Origin: Protea cynaroides
Taxonomy: Eukaryota; Streptophyta; Magnoliopsida; Proteales; Proteaceae
Direction of reading: 5' to 3'
DNA: 64,000 nucleotides
Assembly: GCA_028583415.1 (NCBI GenBank)
Contig: CM053266.1
Location: forward strand, 31,878,271-31,942,270
The stretch's first letter is position 1. Each line of letters starts with the position of its first letter. The notes beneath the pieces were generated by a model. The model did no database searches. It had not been told where the DNA came from and was given only the letters and a program-made list of their open reading frames with translations. Positions 1-11,477 of this stretch are shown piece after piece. A program made the position numbers and the translations under genes.

Positions 1-227
1 TCTGAATTTTTAAAATGAAAATTTAACATGGTATTAGAGCTCCAGGTTTTCTCTGTAAAGTCACCCAAAAGAAGGTCCACATACCATGTGTACTATCACC
101 CAAAAGAGGGACAACACATGGAGGGGAGTATTGGGACACATTAGTTCAGTAAAGAATCTTGGATGTCTTATATACTTGAGAGTCCCTCTACTTAAAAGTT
201 TGAATTTTTTAAGATGAAAACTTAACA
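1..227 (+). mobile_element. TRIM (miniature LTR retrotransposon), left LTR cut by window edge
   Basis: The first 28 bases are the end of an LTR (ending TTTAACA). They are followed at 29-40 by TGGTATTAGAGC, one base away from the usual initiator-Met tRNA primer binding site. After only about 90 bp of internal sequence a purine tract (GGAGGGGAGTAT, about 120-131) leads into a second LTR at 132-227 that starts TGGGACACAT and ends CTTAACA. The last 28 bases of the two LTRs match closely. An LTR of about 96 bp and an internal region with no coding capacity are the definition of a TRIM element. It is non-autonomous, so proteins from a copia-type partner would be needed for movement. The left end lies outside the window. 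Confidence 0.7.
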
Positions 228-980
228 GTAAGATTAGGCACTAACTAGTAGGGACCGATTACTGATTGACCATCTAGCCATCCACTTGGTACTCTTCGAA
301 AGGCAAGAATGATGGAGATAAAAATGGATGGGGAAAAGGAATGCATAGGAGATTTTATGTCATGCATGTAGTCGGACAATAAACCTTTTCCCATTTATGT
401 AGGTCTCATTATTGAAAAGTTTTGGCTGACCATGATAAGTTGAACGGAGTCCTTTTTTTATGTTATTGTCGGAAGAAGTTCATCTCCTGGAGTCCAACCA
501 TCCATCAGACGGGTAGGGCTACATCGACATGCTTGCCAACCAGCCAGTCCATCCAATGGACAGCTGGATAGATGACAAGAGTCAAGCCCTGTCCATTCTT
601 ATTCATGCTATATACAATATAGAGTTACTTTCATACCCTATCTTAATCTTTTAATTCTCATCCTATTTGTGCCATGTCACTTTCTCAATTGTTCTTCCTT
701 AATAACATCCCCATTGGTGACACGGGGATTATCCTCTTTTTTTTTCTTCTTTAGTGCTACCAATTTTTTTTTCTTCTTTAGTGCTACCCATCTTTACAAT
801 AGTTGGATGGATATCATACAGACTAAGGTTCTCTTTATTATATTTTATATTTATGATTATGAGTTATTTAATATAAATCATTTATAAAATAAATTATTAG
901 TTCTACATAATAACCGTTTGATATAATTAAACATAAAGAAATAATAATAAATAATTAAACATAAAGAAATAATAATAAAG
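228..980. other. Non-coding spacer, AT-rich toward the right
   Basis: No gene is visible. Two T-rich copies of ttcttctttagtgctacc lie at about 740-788. At about 915-978 a unit of about 30 bp (ATAATTAAACATAAAGAAAT) occurs twice in tandem. The AT-rich part probably belongs to the outer end of the inverted-repeat element that follows. Confidence 0.5.
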
Positions 981-1055
981 GAAATTTTTCATCTATTCCT
1001 CTTGAATTTTTTTTTTAAATCATCCAACCCCAAACTTGCCTAATAATATCACCCA

Positions 1056-2579
1056 CATTCTACTGTTAGTTTTGACTGACAGAAAAATTGAAAATGTCTA
1101 TTTACCTTTATTGTAAAAAGCATAATTTCTCTTTAAAAAAAAAAAAAATTTCTCAGATTTTTTTTTTTATTTTCCTTGTTTATTTTCACAATTACCTCCT
1201 TTCGATTTCTTCTCTGTTTCATCCTCACAACTTCATATCGGTTCCTTGCAGATTACAGGCGGGTTCGAAGAAATCGGGATGGGAAGAAGTTGCAGTCACA
1301 AGCGGCTTGAAAGAAATCGGGATGGGGAGAGAAAGATCAAAGGGGAGAAGAGAGAAATGAGTTGCAGATCACAGGACAGGGAGAGAAAGATCAGAGGAGA
1401 AGAATTCAGATTGTCATCGGAGGTGAAAGTCGGAATTCTGTGATCTGCAAGTCAGTTGATCAATATGGCGGAGACACCCCCTCCTCCTAAGAAAAAAGGA
1501 TGAGAAAATATAGAAAATCAGAAACTCACATTGATGATGGTGATTACAACCTCTCAGTGGTGAATACGTTGTCTTGGTGAGCAGTAAGATTACATACAAT
1601 GAGAAACTCAGAGGCGTGGAAGATCATCCCGCGGCCATTGTTAGACACGGTGTTGAACAATCATATGTCCAGCACCACCGTGTTGTTCCGATATTTATTT
1701 GCCTGGAAGTAATCAACCTCAGCGGCGGCAGAGAGCATTTCCAACAACAAATATGGCTAATCAGGCGTGGATTCTACTTCCCCCTTTATGATTTCTTCCC
1801 CTCCATTCTCCATGATTTACAATCTGGGATCAATTTGTGTTTTCAAATTTATCTAATTTTGAATTGATTCACTTATCTTTCTTCAAATTCTGTGTAAAAA
1901 ATTTGGGTTTACTGATCTGCGAATGAGGATTCATTGATCATTTTTCTAATTCAGAAGAATTTACCAGAAGCGTTTCAGCCTAGGTTTTTAACAATTTCCT
2001 TGCCTTTGTTACCGCTGCTACTATTGGGATTGATGTTGATCTTGCCATTATTGTTGCAGTTGTTATTGACAGGCTTTGGATAAATCCCCTTATCGAATAC
2101 GCCATCAACGCCGACGTTCTTCAGAACTCCATAAATTCCGACCCTCTTCCCATCTTTCAGTTATCGTTGAATCCATTAAAGTCCGACCCTCTTCCCATAT
2201 TCCAGCTATCATTGAACCCATAATGAGTTTCACTCAATCGGTCCGTGGGGATTTCTTTGATACATATTTTCTCTAGTAGTTGATAACTCGGTCTGAAATT
2301 TGGTGGTAACACTTCTCTATGTGATTCAGTTCTTACTTTCCAGTTTCATCTGTTGAGGTCTCCTCCTTGGTAAAGTTCGTCCTGACCGTCTGCCTCAGAG
2401 AACTCAAAGTGTTCTTCGTAAGTCTTGGAATTAACGAATTTTTAATTATACCAACTTGTTGATGGTGCTGACTAAAGAGTCCAACAGAGCAAGACTCGAA
2501 GAGTATGTCCACCCACTACACCTTACTTTCTTTCCTAGGATACTTAGCCACCTAGCCTGTTTCCTAATTGGCTTCCCCA
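1056..2579. other. Interior of the inverted-repeat element, no recognised gene
   Basis: About 1240-1440 is GA-rich and repeats the phrase AAATCGGGATGGG twice. About 2115-2220 carries an approximate tandem repeat of about 50 bp built on TCCGACCCTCTTCCCAT. Short open frames exist on both strands, but none resembles a known protein and none shows splice-consistent continuation. The base composition differs from the AT-rich arms, so captured host DNA is possible but unproven. Confidence 0.35.
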
Positions 2580-4657
2580 TACGAGGGCAACATCCTAGCT
2601 TCCTCTAGGCTCCGTTGGGATCCATTTTCCTTTGTGCCTATAGGAGCAACAAAGAGATAAAAACCAATGGCTGTGGAGACCCTAACCATTATATTTATAA
2701 TACTATCCCTAACCCAGAACCATTCCCACAGTGGACCGAGTTGGTAGTCTCTAACCAGTGATGAACCAGACCTGAACCGGTCAAACAGTAATTGAACTCC
2801 CACTTAACAACTGGTTAGGTAATTGATCAAGCTCAAACAACAGGAATCTAACAATCTCCCACTTGGGCTAGATTAATTACAAAACCACCGTCGAAAAGTG
2901 TGGCTATGAAATCCTATTACATAATAAACCGTCATCAAACTTTGATCCATTCATCAAGTCTACTAATGTCGAGCAACAGCGAAAAATACTCCAACATATC
3001 TGGTATACTACCTTCTATCAGCTACATACAAAGGTCTACTTAATGATATAAATCGCCTAGAGACATGTATACATGAAAATATTATTTCATGTGAGTCCAG
3101 ATCGAATAACATTCGATCTAATTGCATTGATAAAACCTCAGAGGCAATAAACCTTCATATTGACCGTAGCAAACCGCCACATACTCTTTTGGTCAATATT
3201 ATACTAATTGCCTTGATAAAACCTCAGAGGCAATAAACTTTGATATTGACCGTAGCAAACCATCACATACCCTTTTGGTCAATATCGTACTTTGACACAT
3301 CGCCGTGAACTATGGCTAAATACCGCCCCATTCATTTGGTTTAATACCGCCTTGTTCATTTGGCTAAATATCGTCTTGTTCATTTGGCTAAATACCGTCC
3401 TTCTCAATGACATGTCAATAAATATGCAACATAGCAATAACTGAATGCTGAAATAAAAATAATCATGGTAATAAATATCTGTGTCAAAACCATTGGCAAT
3501 ATAAATAAACATAATGAACTAAATCATTATCAATGTGAGAAAAGTCTCCCACTAACCAAGCACATTTAATGAATTAACCATTTCTATATTAAACATACAG
3601 TCCCTTGAAAACTCTCCTTGACAAAACCTTCGTCAGAGAATCTCTACAATCAAGATGTTTAACGAATGTGCTTTACAATGATATAAATTCTTTGATCTTT
3701 TTCTCTCACCTAAAGAGATTTGAAATCTAATCTCTATTATGTTTTGAATTACTAGATTTCACATTATTCTTTGAGAACAACACAGCTGAACCGTTGTCAC
3801 AACACATCTCAATAGGCCTAAGTAAAACTTACAACCTTCCAGGTCTGAAAGATAACTCTTCAACCAGATATGCTACTTATTAGTTTCGCATACAGTTATA
3901 AAATCTATATTACCAATAGGGTGATGCATGGATAAACTTCTTTGTATTTTTTCTCAAAGGGGATATCTACCATCATAACAAAAACTCTGAGATGGGATTC
4001 ATGCCACCAATGCAATCACCAAACACTACATCACAATAGCCAAGAGTGTCACTACTGCCACAAATGAGTAGATAATCCTTGATCCTTTGCAAGTACCGCA
4101 TGACCTTCTATTCCCGTTGTTCAGTGAGCTATATCAGTATCCAACTAAAAATGTCTCAAACACTCTAAACAAAGGCTATATGAGAATAAATATAATATTG
4201 AGCATATATCAAGCTATGATATCAATTGTTAGAATTTTTAATGCAAGTTAGAGTTTTCTCATAGGATTTTCCATTAACCCTAACGAATCCACCACACAAA
4301 TAACTAGAATATAATGGGCAATAAAAGAGATGATAGAACACATATCATTTGCTGTAGATTGATTTTCGACCGTTTCCTGTAGCTTGAATGCTTCGATTAG
4401 AGTCTTCCACAGCCTCGTTGAGATCTCTTTTTCTTTGTGCGTATGGGAGCAATAGAGAGATAAAAACCAATGGCTACGGGGACCCTAACCATTGTATTTA
4501 TAATACTATCCCTAACCCAGAACCATTCCCACAGTGGACCGGGTTGGTAGTCTCTAACCAGTAACGAACCAGACCTGAACCAGTCAAACCAGTAATTGAA
4601 CTCCCACTTAACAACTAATTAGGTAATTGATCAAACCCACACAACAGGAATCTAATA
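2580..4657 (-). mobile_element. Decayed, internally deleted copia element
   Basis: Two direct repeats (about 2600-2853 and about 4436-4657) match over about 220 bp, including the phrase GATAAAAACCAATGGCT. On the minus strand the left copy is preceded by the copia-type polypurine tract at 2854-2868 (complement of ATCTCCCACTTGGGC). Near the right copy, 4213-4224 resembles a complemented Met-tRNA primer site, which would put the right LTR at about 4227-4657. The only coding remnant is the end of pol: minus-strand frames near 3780-4120 read like copia RNase H (a MRYLQ...KDYLL stretch and a CDNGSAV motif). Gag, protease, integrase and most of RT are gone, and the left LTR appears shorter than the right. 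No target duplication was resolved. Confidence 0.65.
3110..3420. repeat. Two short tandem-repeat blocks in the 3' internal region of the copia remnant
   Basis: A unit of about 87 bp (phrase AAAACCTCAGAGGCAATAAA followed by TTGACCGTAGCAAACC) occurs twice at about 3128-3290. Directly after it a unit of about 24 bp (TTCATTTGG(C/T)T(A/T)AATA) occurs about four times at 3330-3410. Confidence 0.75.
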
Positions 4658-5052
4658 CTTCAGACCTTTCCATCTAATCTCCAACACTAATCTCGGTACC
4701 TCCGCCTCGGACCTCTCTCCATCTGCCATAACCATAGGAAGAAACCGTTCAAGCCTTCGCAAGACCAGCTTGACCTCGAATTTCTTCGACAGTACAGGTG
4801 GAAGACAAGTCCAGAACCAGTAGCCTTAATCGCTGGAGATGGAGATGGCGACATTGGGTTTGGAATAAATTTTTTAGGTTTTTTTTTTAATTAAAAGGGT
4901 AAAAAGGTAATTTCACTAGGTTTTTTGATTTTTTTATTTTAAAAAGTCATTTGAGTATTATATAATTTATAAGGTTATTACATCATCACTTAAGGGGCGG
5001 GTCTATTAAATCATGACCTATGAGATACATATCTAACATTTGGTAGGAGGGA
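4658..5052. other. Right interior of the inverted-repeat element
   Basis: No gene is seen. 4658-4860 is of mixed composition with CCT-rich tracts; 4861-5052 is AT-rich and carries the inner part of the right inverted repeat. Confidence 0.4.
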
Positions 5053-5126
5053 TTGGTGATATTATTAGGTAAATTTGGGATTGGATGATTTAAAGACAAA
5101 GTTCAAGGGGCGGGTGAAATTTTTTC

Positions 5127-5487
5127 AATAATAAATTATCACAAAAATGAGTATTTTTTAACCTATTTGGTTATTTATAAATTTTAAATTATATTAATTT
5201 ATTTTAAATATAAATAAAGACCATTAATTATATCAAATAATATATTATATAATTAATTCTATAATAAATAAAAAAAACCTAATCTGATGATCTATATATA
5301 TATATATATATTTTTTTTTTAAGGTAGAAATAGTCAATATTCTGATCAACCGTATTTTGACTTCGTTTCATTCTCCGTTCTTTTGATTATTCGGTTTGCG
5401 CCGTCCCTTCTCCATCAGTGAATCTATGTCGGTAATATTTTACAACAGAGTTTCGGAGCTTTGGTGTGGACAGAACAGGAGTCAGCA
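5127..5487 (+). promoter_or_regulatory. Proximal upstream region and 5' UTR of the arogenate dehydratase gene
   Basis: 5127-5330 is strongly AT-rich, with a TA microsatellite at 5293-5311 and a T tract after it. From about 5340 the composition becomes balanced, as expected for a 5' UTR ending at the ATG at 5488. The TA run could serve as a TATA region, but no transcription start can be fixed from sequence alone. The outer arm of the transposon-like inverted repeat lies within about 360 bp of the start codon. Confidence 0.35.
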
Positions 5488-8400
5488 ATGGCGACAGCAT
5501 TGGGTCGAGGTTGGAAGAGCCACCCCTGCGAGCTGCAGCAGCGCCTATTGCAAACCTCTGCTGAGGAACAAAGTTCACATGGGAGAAAATTTATGAAAAT
5601 CCCTTCGAGAAGATCTCTGAAACGCTCTCTGAAGGTTTGGCCATTGGATTCTGTACGAGAAGATAAGAAGAAGAATGTTCCAGTGCTTGACTTCAAGTGT
5701 AGTAATGTAGATTCTCATTCTTCCAAGGATTTGCAATCGCTTCCAAGTAAGAAATTTGTAGTTAAAGAGAATAATCTATATACTCTTTATTGGAAAATAG
5801 CTGTTTTATTTCTTCATTCATTCATTTATTTCATCAATTCAATCACATTCTCACGTAGTTTTGGCTGTTTTGAGTTTGATTCAGAGCCTCTATCTCTCAC
5901 CGATTTGCGGAATTCGCTTAACCCTGATTCTCGCCTTCGTGTCGCGTACCAGGTTTGAAATTACCATGGGAGATTATTTGTTATTATCAATTCTGAATCA
6001 GAGTTTTGATTTCTTTGTTTATTCTTCTTTTGTATGTTTCGATTATCCGGATTTCAGGGAGTTCAAGGTGCCAACGGTGAATCAGCGGCTGAAAAGGCGT
6101 ACCCGAATTGCGAAGCAGTTGCTTGTGAACAATTCGATACTGCTTTTAATGTGATACCTCTTTCCCTTTATAATTTGGATTTCTTGTTTTGTACATTTAT
6201 TATTGATTGTAGTTTTGGCCAAGTTTCACCCTGCAATTAAGATGTTATTCGGTAACAAAATTTTGAGACGAGCTTTATAGGAGCTTGCCTGTCAACTCCG
6301 ACATTGATTAGGAACCCTTTGGTTAGAAGTGAAGTAAGCTAAAATAGTCAAAAGGTAAACTAAAACCGACAACTTTTTTTTCTTTTACCTGCATTACTTC
6401 CAACCTAACACCCCATTTGACAAGTCTACTTGGAATAGATTGCTATTCCCGTCCTCCACAAAGGAAGGTTTATTCCAAATCACAACATAAGAATTACTTT
6501 CAATTTCTCTTCAGTTCTAACTGGAGAGGGTCTTAGAGATGCAAGAGGAGCAAATTCTAAGAATTTGTGTGTCCACCGGTTATTTCATCCAACTTTCTGA
6601 ATTCCGATCAGATTTGGATATTTGAATTCAAATCCTATAATATTCAGTTAATTTTTTTATTAACAAAAATAGCAAAGTAATACATTATTTTTTTTCTTAC
6701 GAAGATTGTATAATGAATAAAAAATGTATAATGAATTAAAAAAAAATGTGTAATGAATATTAAGTGTCATTATTAAATAATTATATCTAATTTTAAATTT
6801 AAAAAAATTAGACCAGATATATTCACATCCAAAATTTATACCCACTTTTGATCAGAGATCAAAAGAATTAGAGGATTGGTATTTTAATTTGACTTTCTGG
6901 TTAGCTGATGTCGATCCCCAGTGCTTTTGAAGGGCTGATGCTTTCGAAATTCTTTAGGTGCCAACTCCAGAGTTTGTTAATGCTTACCCATTACATTGTA
7001 CTTCTTCTTTTATCTCTTACTGGTTATTTGGTTACTGAATTTTCCTTTACCCCATATCCCAAATTTTAAAGGCTTATTTTACTTTTTATTGAAACCCATC
7101 TATAGTAATTGCTATAATATCCTAAAACTTAACCTTCAATATCCAACTCTGGCCTGTTCAACATATTAGAGCAAACAATAATTATCCACATCTCTCAATA
7201 CTCAACCTCTCTATAGTCACCAACCCTACCTACATGCCCTCAAACATGGCGATCTTGTTAGGCTTTTGATATTGGTTTGCTGTATGTTTTCTCTTTGAAG
7301 CACATCCTTTTCTATTTCTTTCCTTGCAGGCTGTTGAACTGTGGCTTGTCGATAGAGCAGTTTTACCAATTGAGAATTCTCTTGGGGGAAGCATCCACCG
7401 AAATTATGATCTCTTACTTCGACACAGGTTACATATTGTTGGGGAAGTATACCTTGCAATCCGACATTGCTTGCTTGCCAATCATGGTGTTAAATTGGAA
7501 GATCTAAAACATGTTCTTAGCCATCCACAAGTATGCTACCCATTATCTTAACCGTTTAGCTCTTTTAAATTTGAACTTCTTATTAGGATATTTATTTGTG
7601 CCCTTTACATCTCAGGCTCTTGCTCAATGTGAGAACACATTAACAAAGTTGGGAGTCATCAGAGAAGCTGTAGATGATACAGCTGGTGCTGCTCAGGTAT
7701 TAAATTTGATATTTCTTCATTGGTTTGGTAATGGGACAGGGTTTGAAAGGACCTAATTCATGTCCCTTTTCCTCCCCATCCTACTTTTAGAAAACAATTG
7801 AATGGTTCAGTAACTTCAGTTACAATCAGAGGGCCATCCGTCCATGTCTCTAGAGGTGGCAACGCTTTGGTTTGGCTGATTTGGAGGCCCAGACTATTTT
7901 GTACATTTGGGGAAAATTTTCCATGTCAGTTTGAGCAGCCCAGTAAGTTTCTTTGGACACAACTCTGTGGTTGTCAAGTTTGGTCTGGTTGGTCCTCGAG
8001 TCAGTGTGCTTATCAGACCCAAACTGAAAAAGATTTGGCAGGACCTTTACTTGCCTTTGGACTATATATGGGAACCATCCAGGAGGCAATTTGGAGCCAA
8101 CACTCATTGGCCTAGGGAATGAGATCCTTTGGACAACCCACTGGATGACCTTTGGCATCCGACATATTTTATTTGGACTTAAGTTTCTATCATGACTGTG
8201 GACAGATCCCTCTCTACATGGACAACTTTTTTTTACCACCTAACATGATCGGATGGCCCAAAATTTTGTAGTTAGGTAGACCCCTAGGTCGCCTGCTCAC
8301 TTGTCAAGTTTCTGCTGTAGTGGAGTTTGCCAAGTGAAAAAATAGAGCTCTAAGAAACCAGGACTGTGGGAGAGTGCACATTAGGGATGGGAGTACCATT

Positions 8401-11400
8401 GTCGCACATGGACATTTGTGGGAGGGTCGCGCAGACTATCCAGACCTTTCCTTGCCTATCCAGACCTTTCCTTGCCTATCCAATGGTTAGAATTACCGTA
8501 TCATCTTACCATGTGGTAAAAGTAAAACTGAGATCAACTGTGAAGAGAAGCTTGTCTACATTGATTGTATAGAGGCAAAATCACCTATTATATTTGTTTG
8601 CTGACGCTTGAGCTTAATTTAGAGTATTCTAAAGTTTTGGATGATTATGTTCATGGTCAAGGGTATTTTTGTCCATAACTGTTTTGGGGCGAGGTTGGAA
8701 TGAATTTTTTTTTCTTTATCGTAATTTACTTTCGTGTTCTTTGTGTAGTATGTTTTTGCCAACAAACTCCAAGATGCAGGAGCAGTTGCTAGCTCTAAAG
8801 CTGCCAAGATCTACGGGTTGAATATTCTTGCTGAAGATATTCAGGTACTTCTGCAGATAACTGAACCCTCACCATAAATTATGAGTTAAAGGTGTAACAA
8901 AATAATGAAGAAAGAAAGAAGGAGAAGAAGGAGGGAGAAAGGAAGAGATCGATATTAGATCTCTCCCCTCCCATGGTTTACTTATAATGATAAAATACTG
9001 AAACAAATTACAAGGACACCCTTAAGACAACCAATTACCTAATGACTAGAAACAACAGATAGTCATAAGGACTAAAAACCGATAGCCAATAACATAAATG
9101 AAATAACTAAGACTAATATAGCCTCCTTGAACATTAAATGAGTAAGACACCCTTAACATTAGTTACATGCCTTGGATCCATGGTAGCATATTCTAACAAA
9201 AGGGATTGAAATTTGCTAATAATGGCAAGGGACTAGGGTTTCTGATATCCTATTAGGAATCGGGCATGGCTGGGTAGTTTTTTTTTTTTTTTTTTTTTTT
9301 TTTAATAATCCAAGCATTCAGTTCCTAAAGAGTGCTTTCTACAACACTTAATTGAGAAACATATCTGAGATATCTAACAAATAGAACTGATGTGTATAGG
9401 AGACAGAATTGAAAACTCAGGAAATCTAATTTATGATGTGACAGAAATCATCTAGAAAACAGTATACAGAAACTGGAATCAAAGGATAAATTTGAAAATG
9501 CCTCAACCTTGATTTGAATCCACTGAAACTCTAGTCAAACTTCAGTAATGATCATATCAATCAAATAAATCAGGAATCTCAATTTTTACTGAAATAAGGG
9601 AATGTTGGACCAGGTTAGATTTGGTTATTTTTTCTGAGAAACAGATTAAAGGTAATAAGACTTTGATGCACAGAATAAAGTACAGAATCAATAGTCAGAA
9701 TGCTTGAAACTCAGAGAACAGGACTGGAATGGAAAACTAACAGAATAGGCTGATTCTGATCACAAACACAGTAACAGGATCAAGTTGAAAAACAGAGTCT
9801 TACAAGTATCAACCAGCAATTCAATATAAGAGGAAATAAAAGAGTTTTCTGACCTAAATTAACTTCTGATTGCAGAACTGAATTGATTGAAAGAAGAAGG
9901 TAGAAGAAAAGATATATTTGCAGGGAATCCACCTCTGGAGACCTACGAATCCATCTTATGGAAATCCAGCATTGCATACCATGAATCCATGTGGCTAAAA
10001 AGAAGAGAAAACTTCATAACTTTATCCATAAAATTTCCATCCCTTCAGTCTGCTTACAAACTTATAGAACTACTAAAAATAAGAATCTTTTTTGGGATGG
10101 GAAGGCCCTATCCAAATACAATTCATAAAGCTTAAATAGCAAATTCTTAACACAATTAATGCTTCAAAACAAAACTATAGGCTGAGATACTAGGAAACTA
10201 AAATAGAAACTATCAGCAGAACCTTGTTGGTGTCATCTCATCTCGTTCCATTATGTAGGATGATGCTGACAATGTTACACGGTTTTTGATGCTTGCAAGA
10301 GAGCCCATTATTCCAAGCACTGACAGGCCATTCAAGGTAAGTTCTAAAATGGTAAAATGGAATTAGATCATTCTAATAATACCGTGTCTGGTGAGACATG
10401 ACATTTCCCTTGGTTTAATTTTTTATCTAGATCTGATTTCCTTAACATAGTTTGATGGGGGCTGCTATTAAATCTCTCAGACAAGTATAGTTTTCTCTCT
10501 CGAGGAGGGGCCTGGTGTTCTTTCCAAAGCGCTTGCTGTTTTTTCAATGAGGAACATCAACCTCACAAAGGTACTCTCTTTTGTTCTTGAATTGGCTTTC
10601 CTCATTTTTTTCTTGGGAATGGGTATATGTGTCATTAAGTTCTTTTCAATAGTCTTGTTAAAGATATTGCTTTTGTCAACCCTGCCTCCACCTCATCAGA
10701 TTAGCTATATCTACTTTAGTGTTTTAGTTTTACATTGAGGTTGTGTTATATTAGAGACCTATGGGTTATGGACTTCTAGTGTCATTGTAAATTTCTAATT
10801 TTCTACATTCTATTCTAGAGTTAGAGTTGGTGTTGGACTATAGAGTCCTAGCAGCTATATTACTTAATTAGGATGTAATCTTTTCTTTTCTATTTAATAA
10901 GATCAGCACTAGGAGGAAAGACACAAATTCTTCTCTCCTTCTCTTTGGTTCTCTTCATCATTCTCCTCTCCTCTCTTTCTTTCTATTTTGTTACAAGTCT
11001 TAACTATTGTTTTTCATTTTTACCAGATTGAGAGTCGCCCCTTGCGTAAACAGCCTTTGCGTGTACCCAATGTCGGAATCAGTGGATGTACAATGTGATT
11101 GCTGAGAACATACTACTTTGCTTTTCCAAATGCATGAATACGATTTCTGCTCTGAGTACAAAGATTTGAATAATCAATTTAAATTATAGTTAGCTATCCA
11201 AAGCAAACATATTGAAACCCTAGAAAGTAATCTTGATAAACTCTAACCTTTTCATACAGGTACTTTGACTATCTTTTCTATCTGGATTTTGAAGCATCAA
11301 TGGCTGACGAAAGGTCTCAAAATGCCCTTAGGCATCTAGAGGTATGTTTCTATTGATTGCATTTGAAATACATGGATATTGATTTTGATTAGAATCATCT

Positions 11401-11477
11401 AAAGTTCTACTTGTCAGGAGTTTGCTACATTCCTACGTGTACTAGGGAGCTACCCAGCTGATGCTTACTTGAGGTGA
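5488..11477 (+). CDS. ADT: Arogenate dehydratase (ADT/PDT family), 11 exons
   Basis: Decarboxylating dehydration of arogenate to phenylalanine in the plastid (some members also use prephenate). Exons: 5488-5746, 5885-5952, 6058-6150, 7330-7530, 7616-7696, 8749-8844, 10259-10336, 10481-10570, 11027-11094, 11260-11341, 11418-11477. They sum to 1176 nt (391 residues), normal for the family, and all phases join. The PDT catalytic domain covers about residues 105-285 and includes RVAYQ, ENSLGGSIHRNYDLLLRH and the DNVTRF motif. The ACT regulatory domain follows with SLEEGPGVLSKA and the ESRP phenylalanine-binding motif, ending near LRVLGSYP. The first 90 residues are poorly conserved and presumably the transit peptide. 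The start is the first in-frame ATG. Oddities: NG replaces the usual YS in the early GAYSE motif, and introns 3 and 9 begin GTGATA and GTGATT. Confidence 0.93.
6151..7329 (+). other. ADT intron 3
   Basis: A 1.18 kb intron with a non-optimal GTGATA donor and a TTGCAG acceptor. It is AT-rich; at about 6665-6750 it has short direct repeats of AATGTATAATGAAT type. No coding remnant is recognised. Confidence 0.7.
7697..8748 (+). other. ADT intron 5
   Basis: A 1.05 kb intron. 7790-8240 has a higher GC content and open frames on both strands, but none resembles a known family. At about 8427-8480 a unit of about 23 bp (CTATCCAGACCTTTCCTTGC) is tandemly duplicated. This may be an old transposon fragment that I cannot classify. 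Confidence 0.6.
8845..10258 (+). other. ADT intron 6 with possible solo-LTR-like insertion
   Basis: A 1.41 kb intron. From 8892 it contains TGTAACAAAATAATG, then a GA-rich tract and a CTCTCCCCTCCCATGGTTTA stretch. This layout resembles the minus-strand copia LTR at 33670-33950 (same TGTAACA start, GA tract, then CTCCTATGGTT), so 8892 to about 9165 may be a distant solo LTR. A T tract of about 27 bp lies at 9279-9303. The remainder has no recognised feature. Confidence 0.4.

Larger units (their letters stand above)
981..5126. mobile_element. Large inverted-repeat (MULE-like) element with nested copia
   Basis: The stretch 981-1055 is repeated in inverted orientation at 5053-5126. Both arms contain the core AATATCACC / GGTGATATT with a shared TCATCCAA / TTGGATGAT further out. 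Looser similarity continues outward into AT-rich sequence on both sides and somewhat inward. Arms of this kind about 4 kb apart suggest a DNA transposon with long terminal inverted repeats, as in Mutator-like elements. No transposase was recognised between them, and no 9-bp target duplication could be fixed because the outer ends are too AT-rich. A decayed copia element sits inside. Assignment to MULE is inference; the inverted repeat itself is seen directly. Confidence 0.5.

Noticed and set aside
5461..5487. Longer ADT start at 5461
   Set aside because: The codon there is TTG; the first in-frame ATG is 5488.
7850..8239. 129-codon minus-strand frame in ADT intron 5
   Set aside because: No family resemblance, no ATG-context or splice support, and it lies inside an intron of a well-supported gene.
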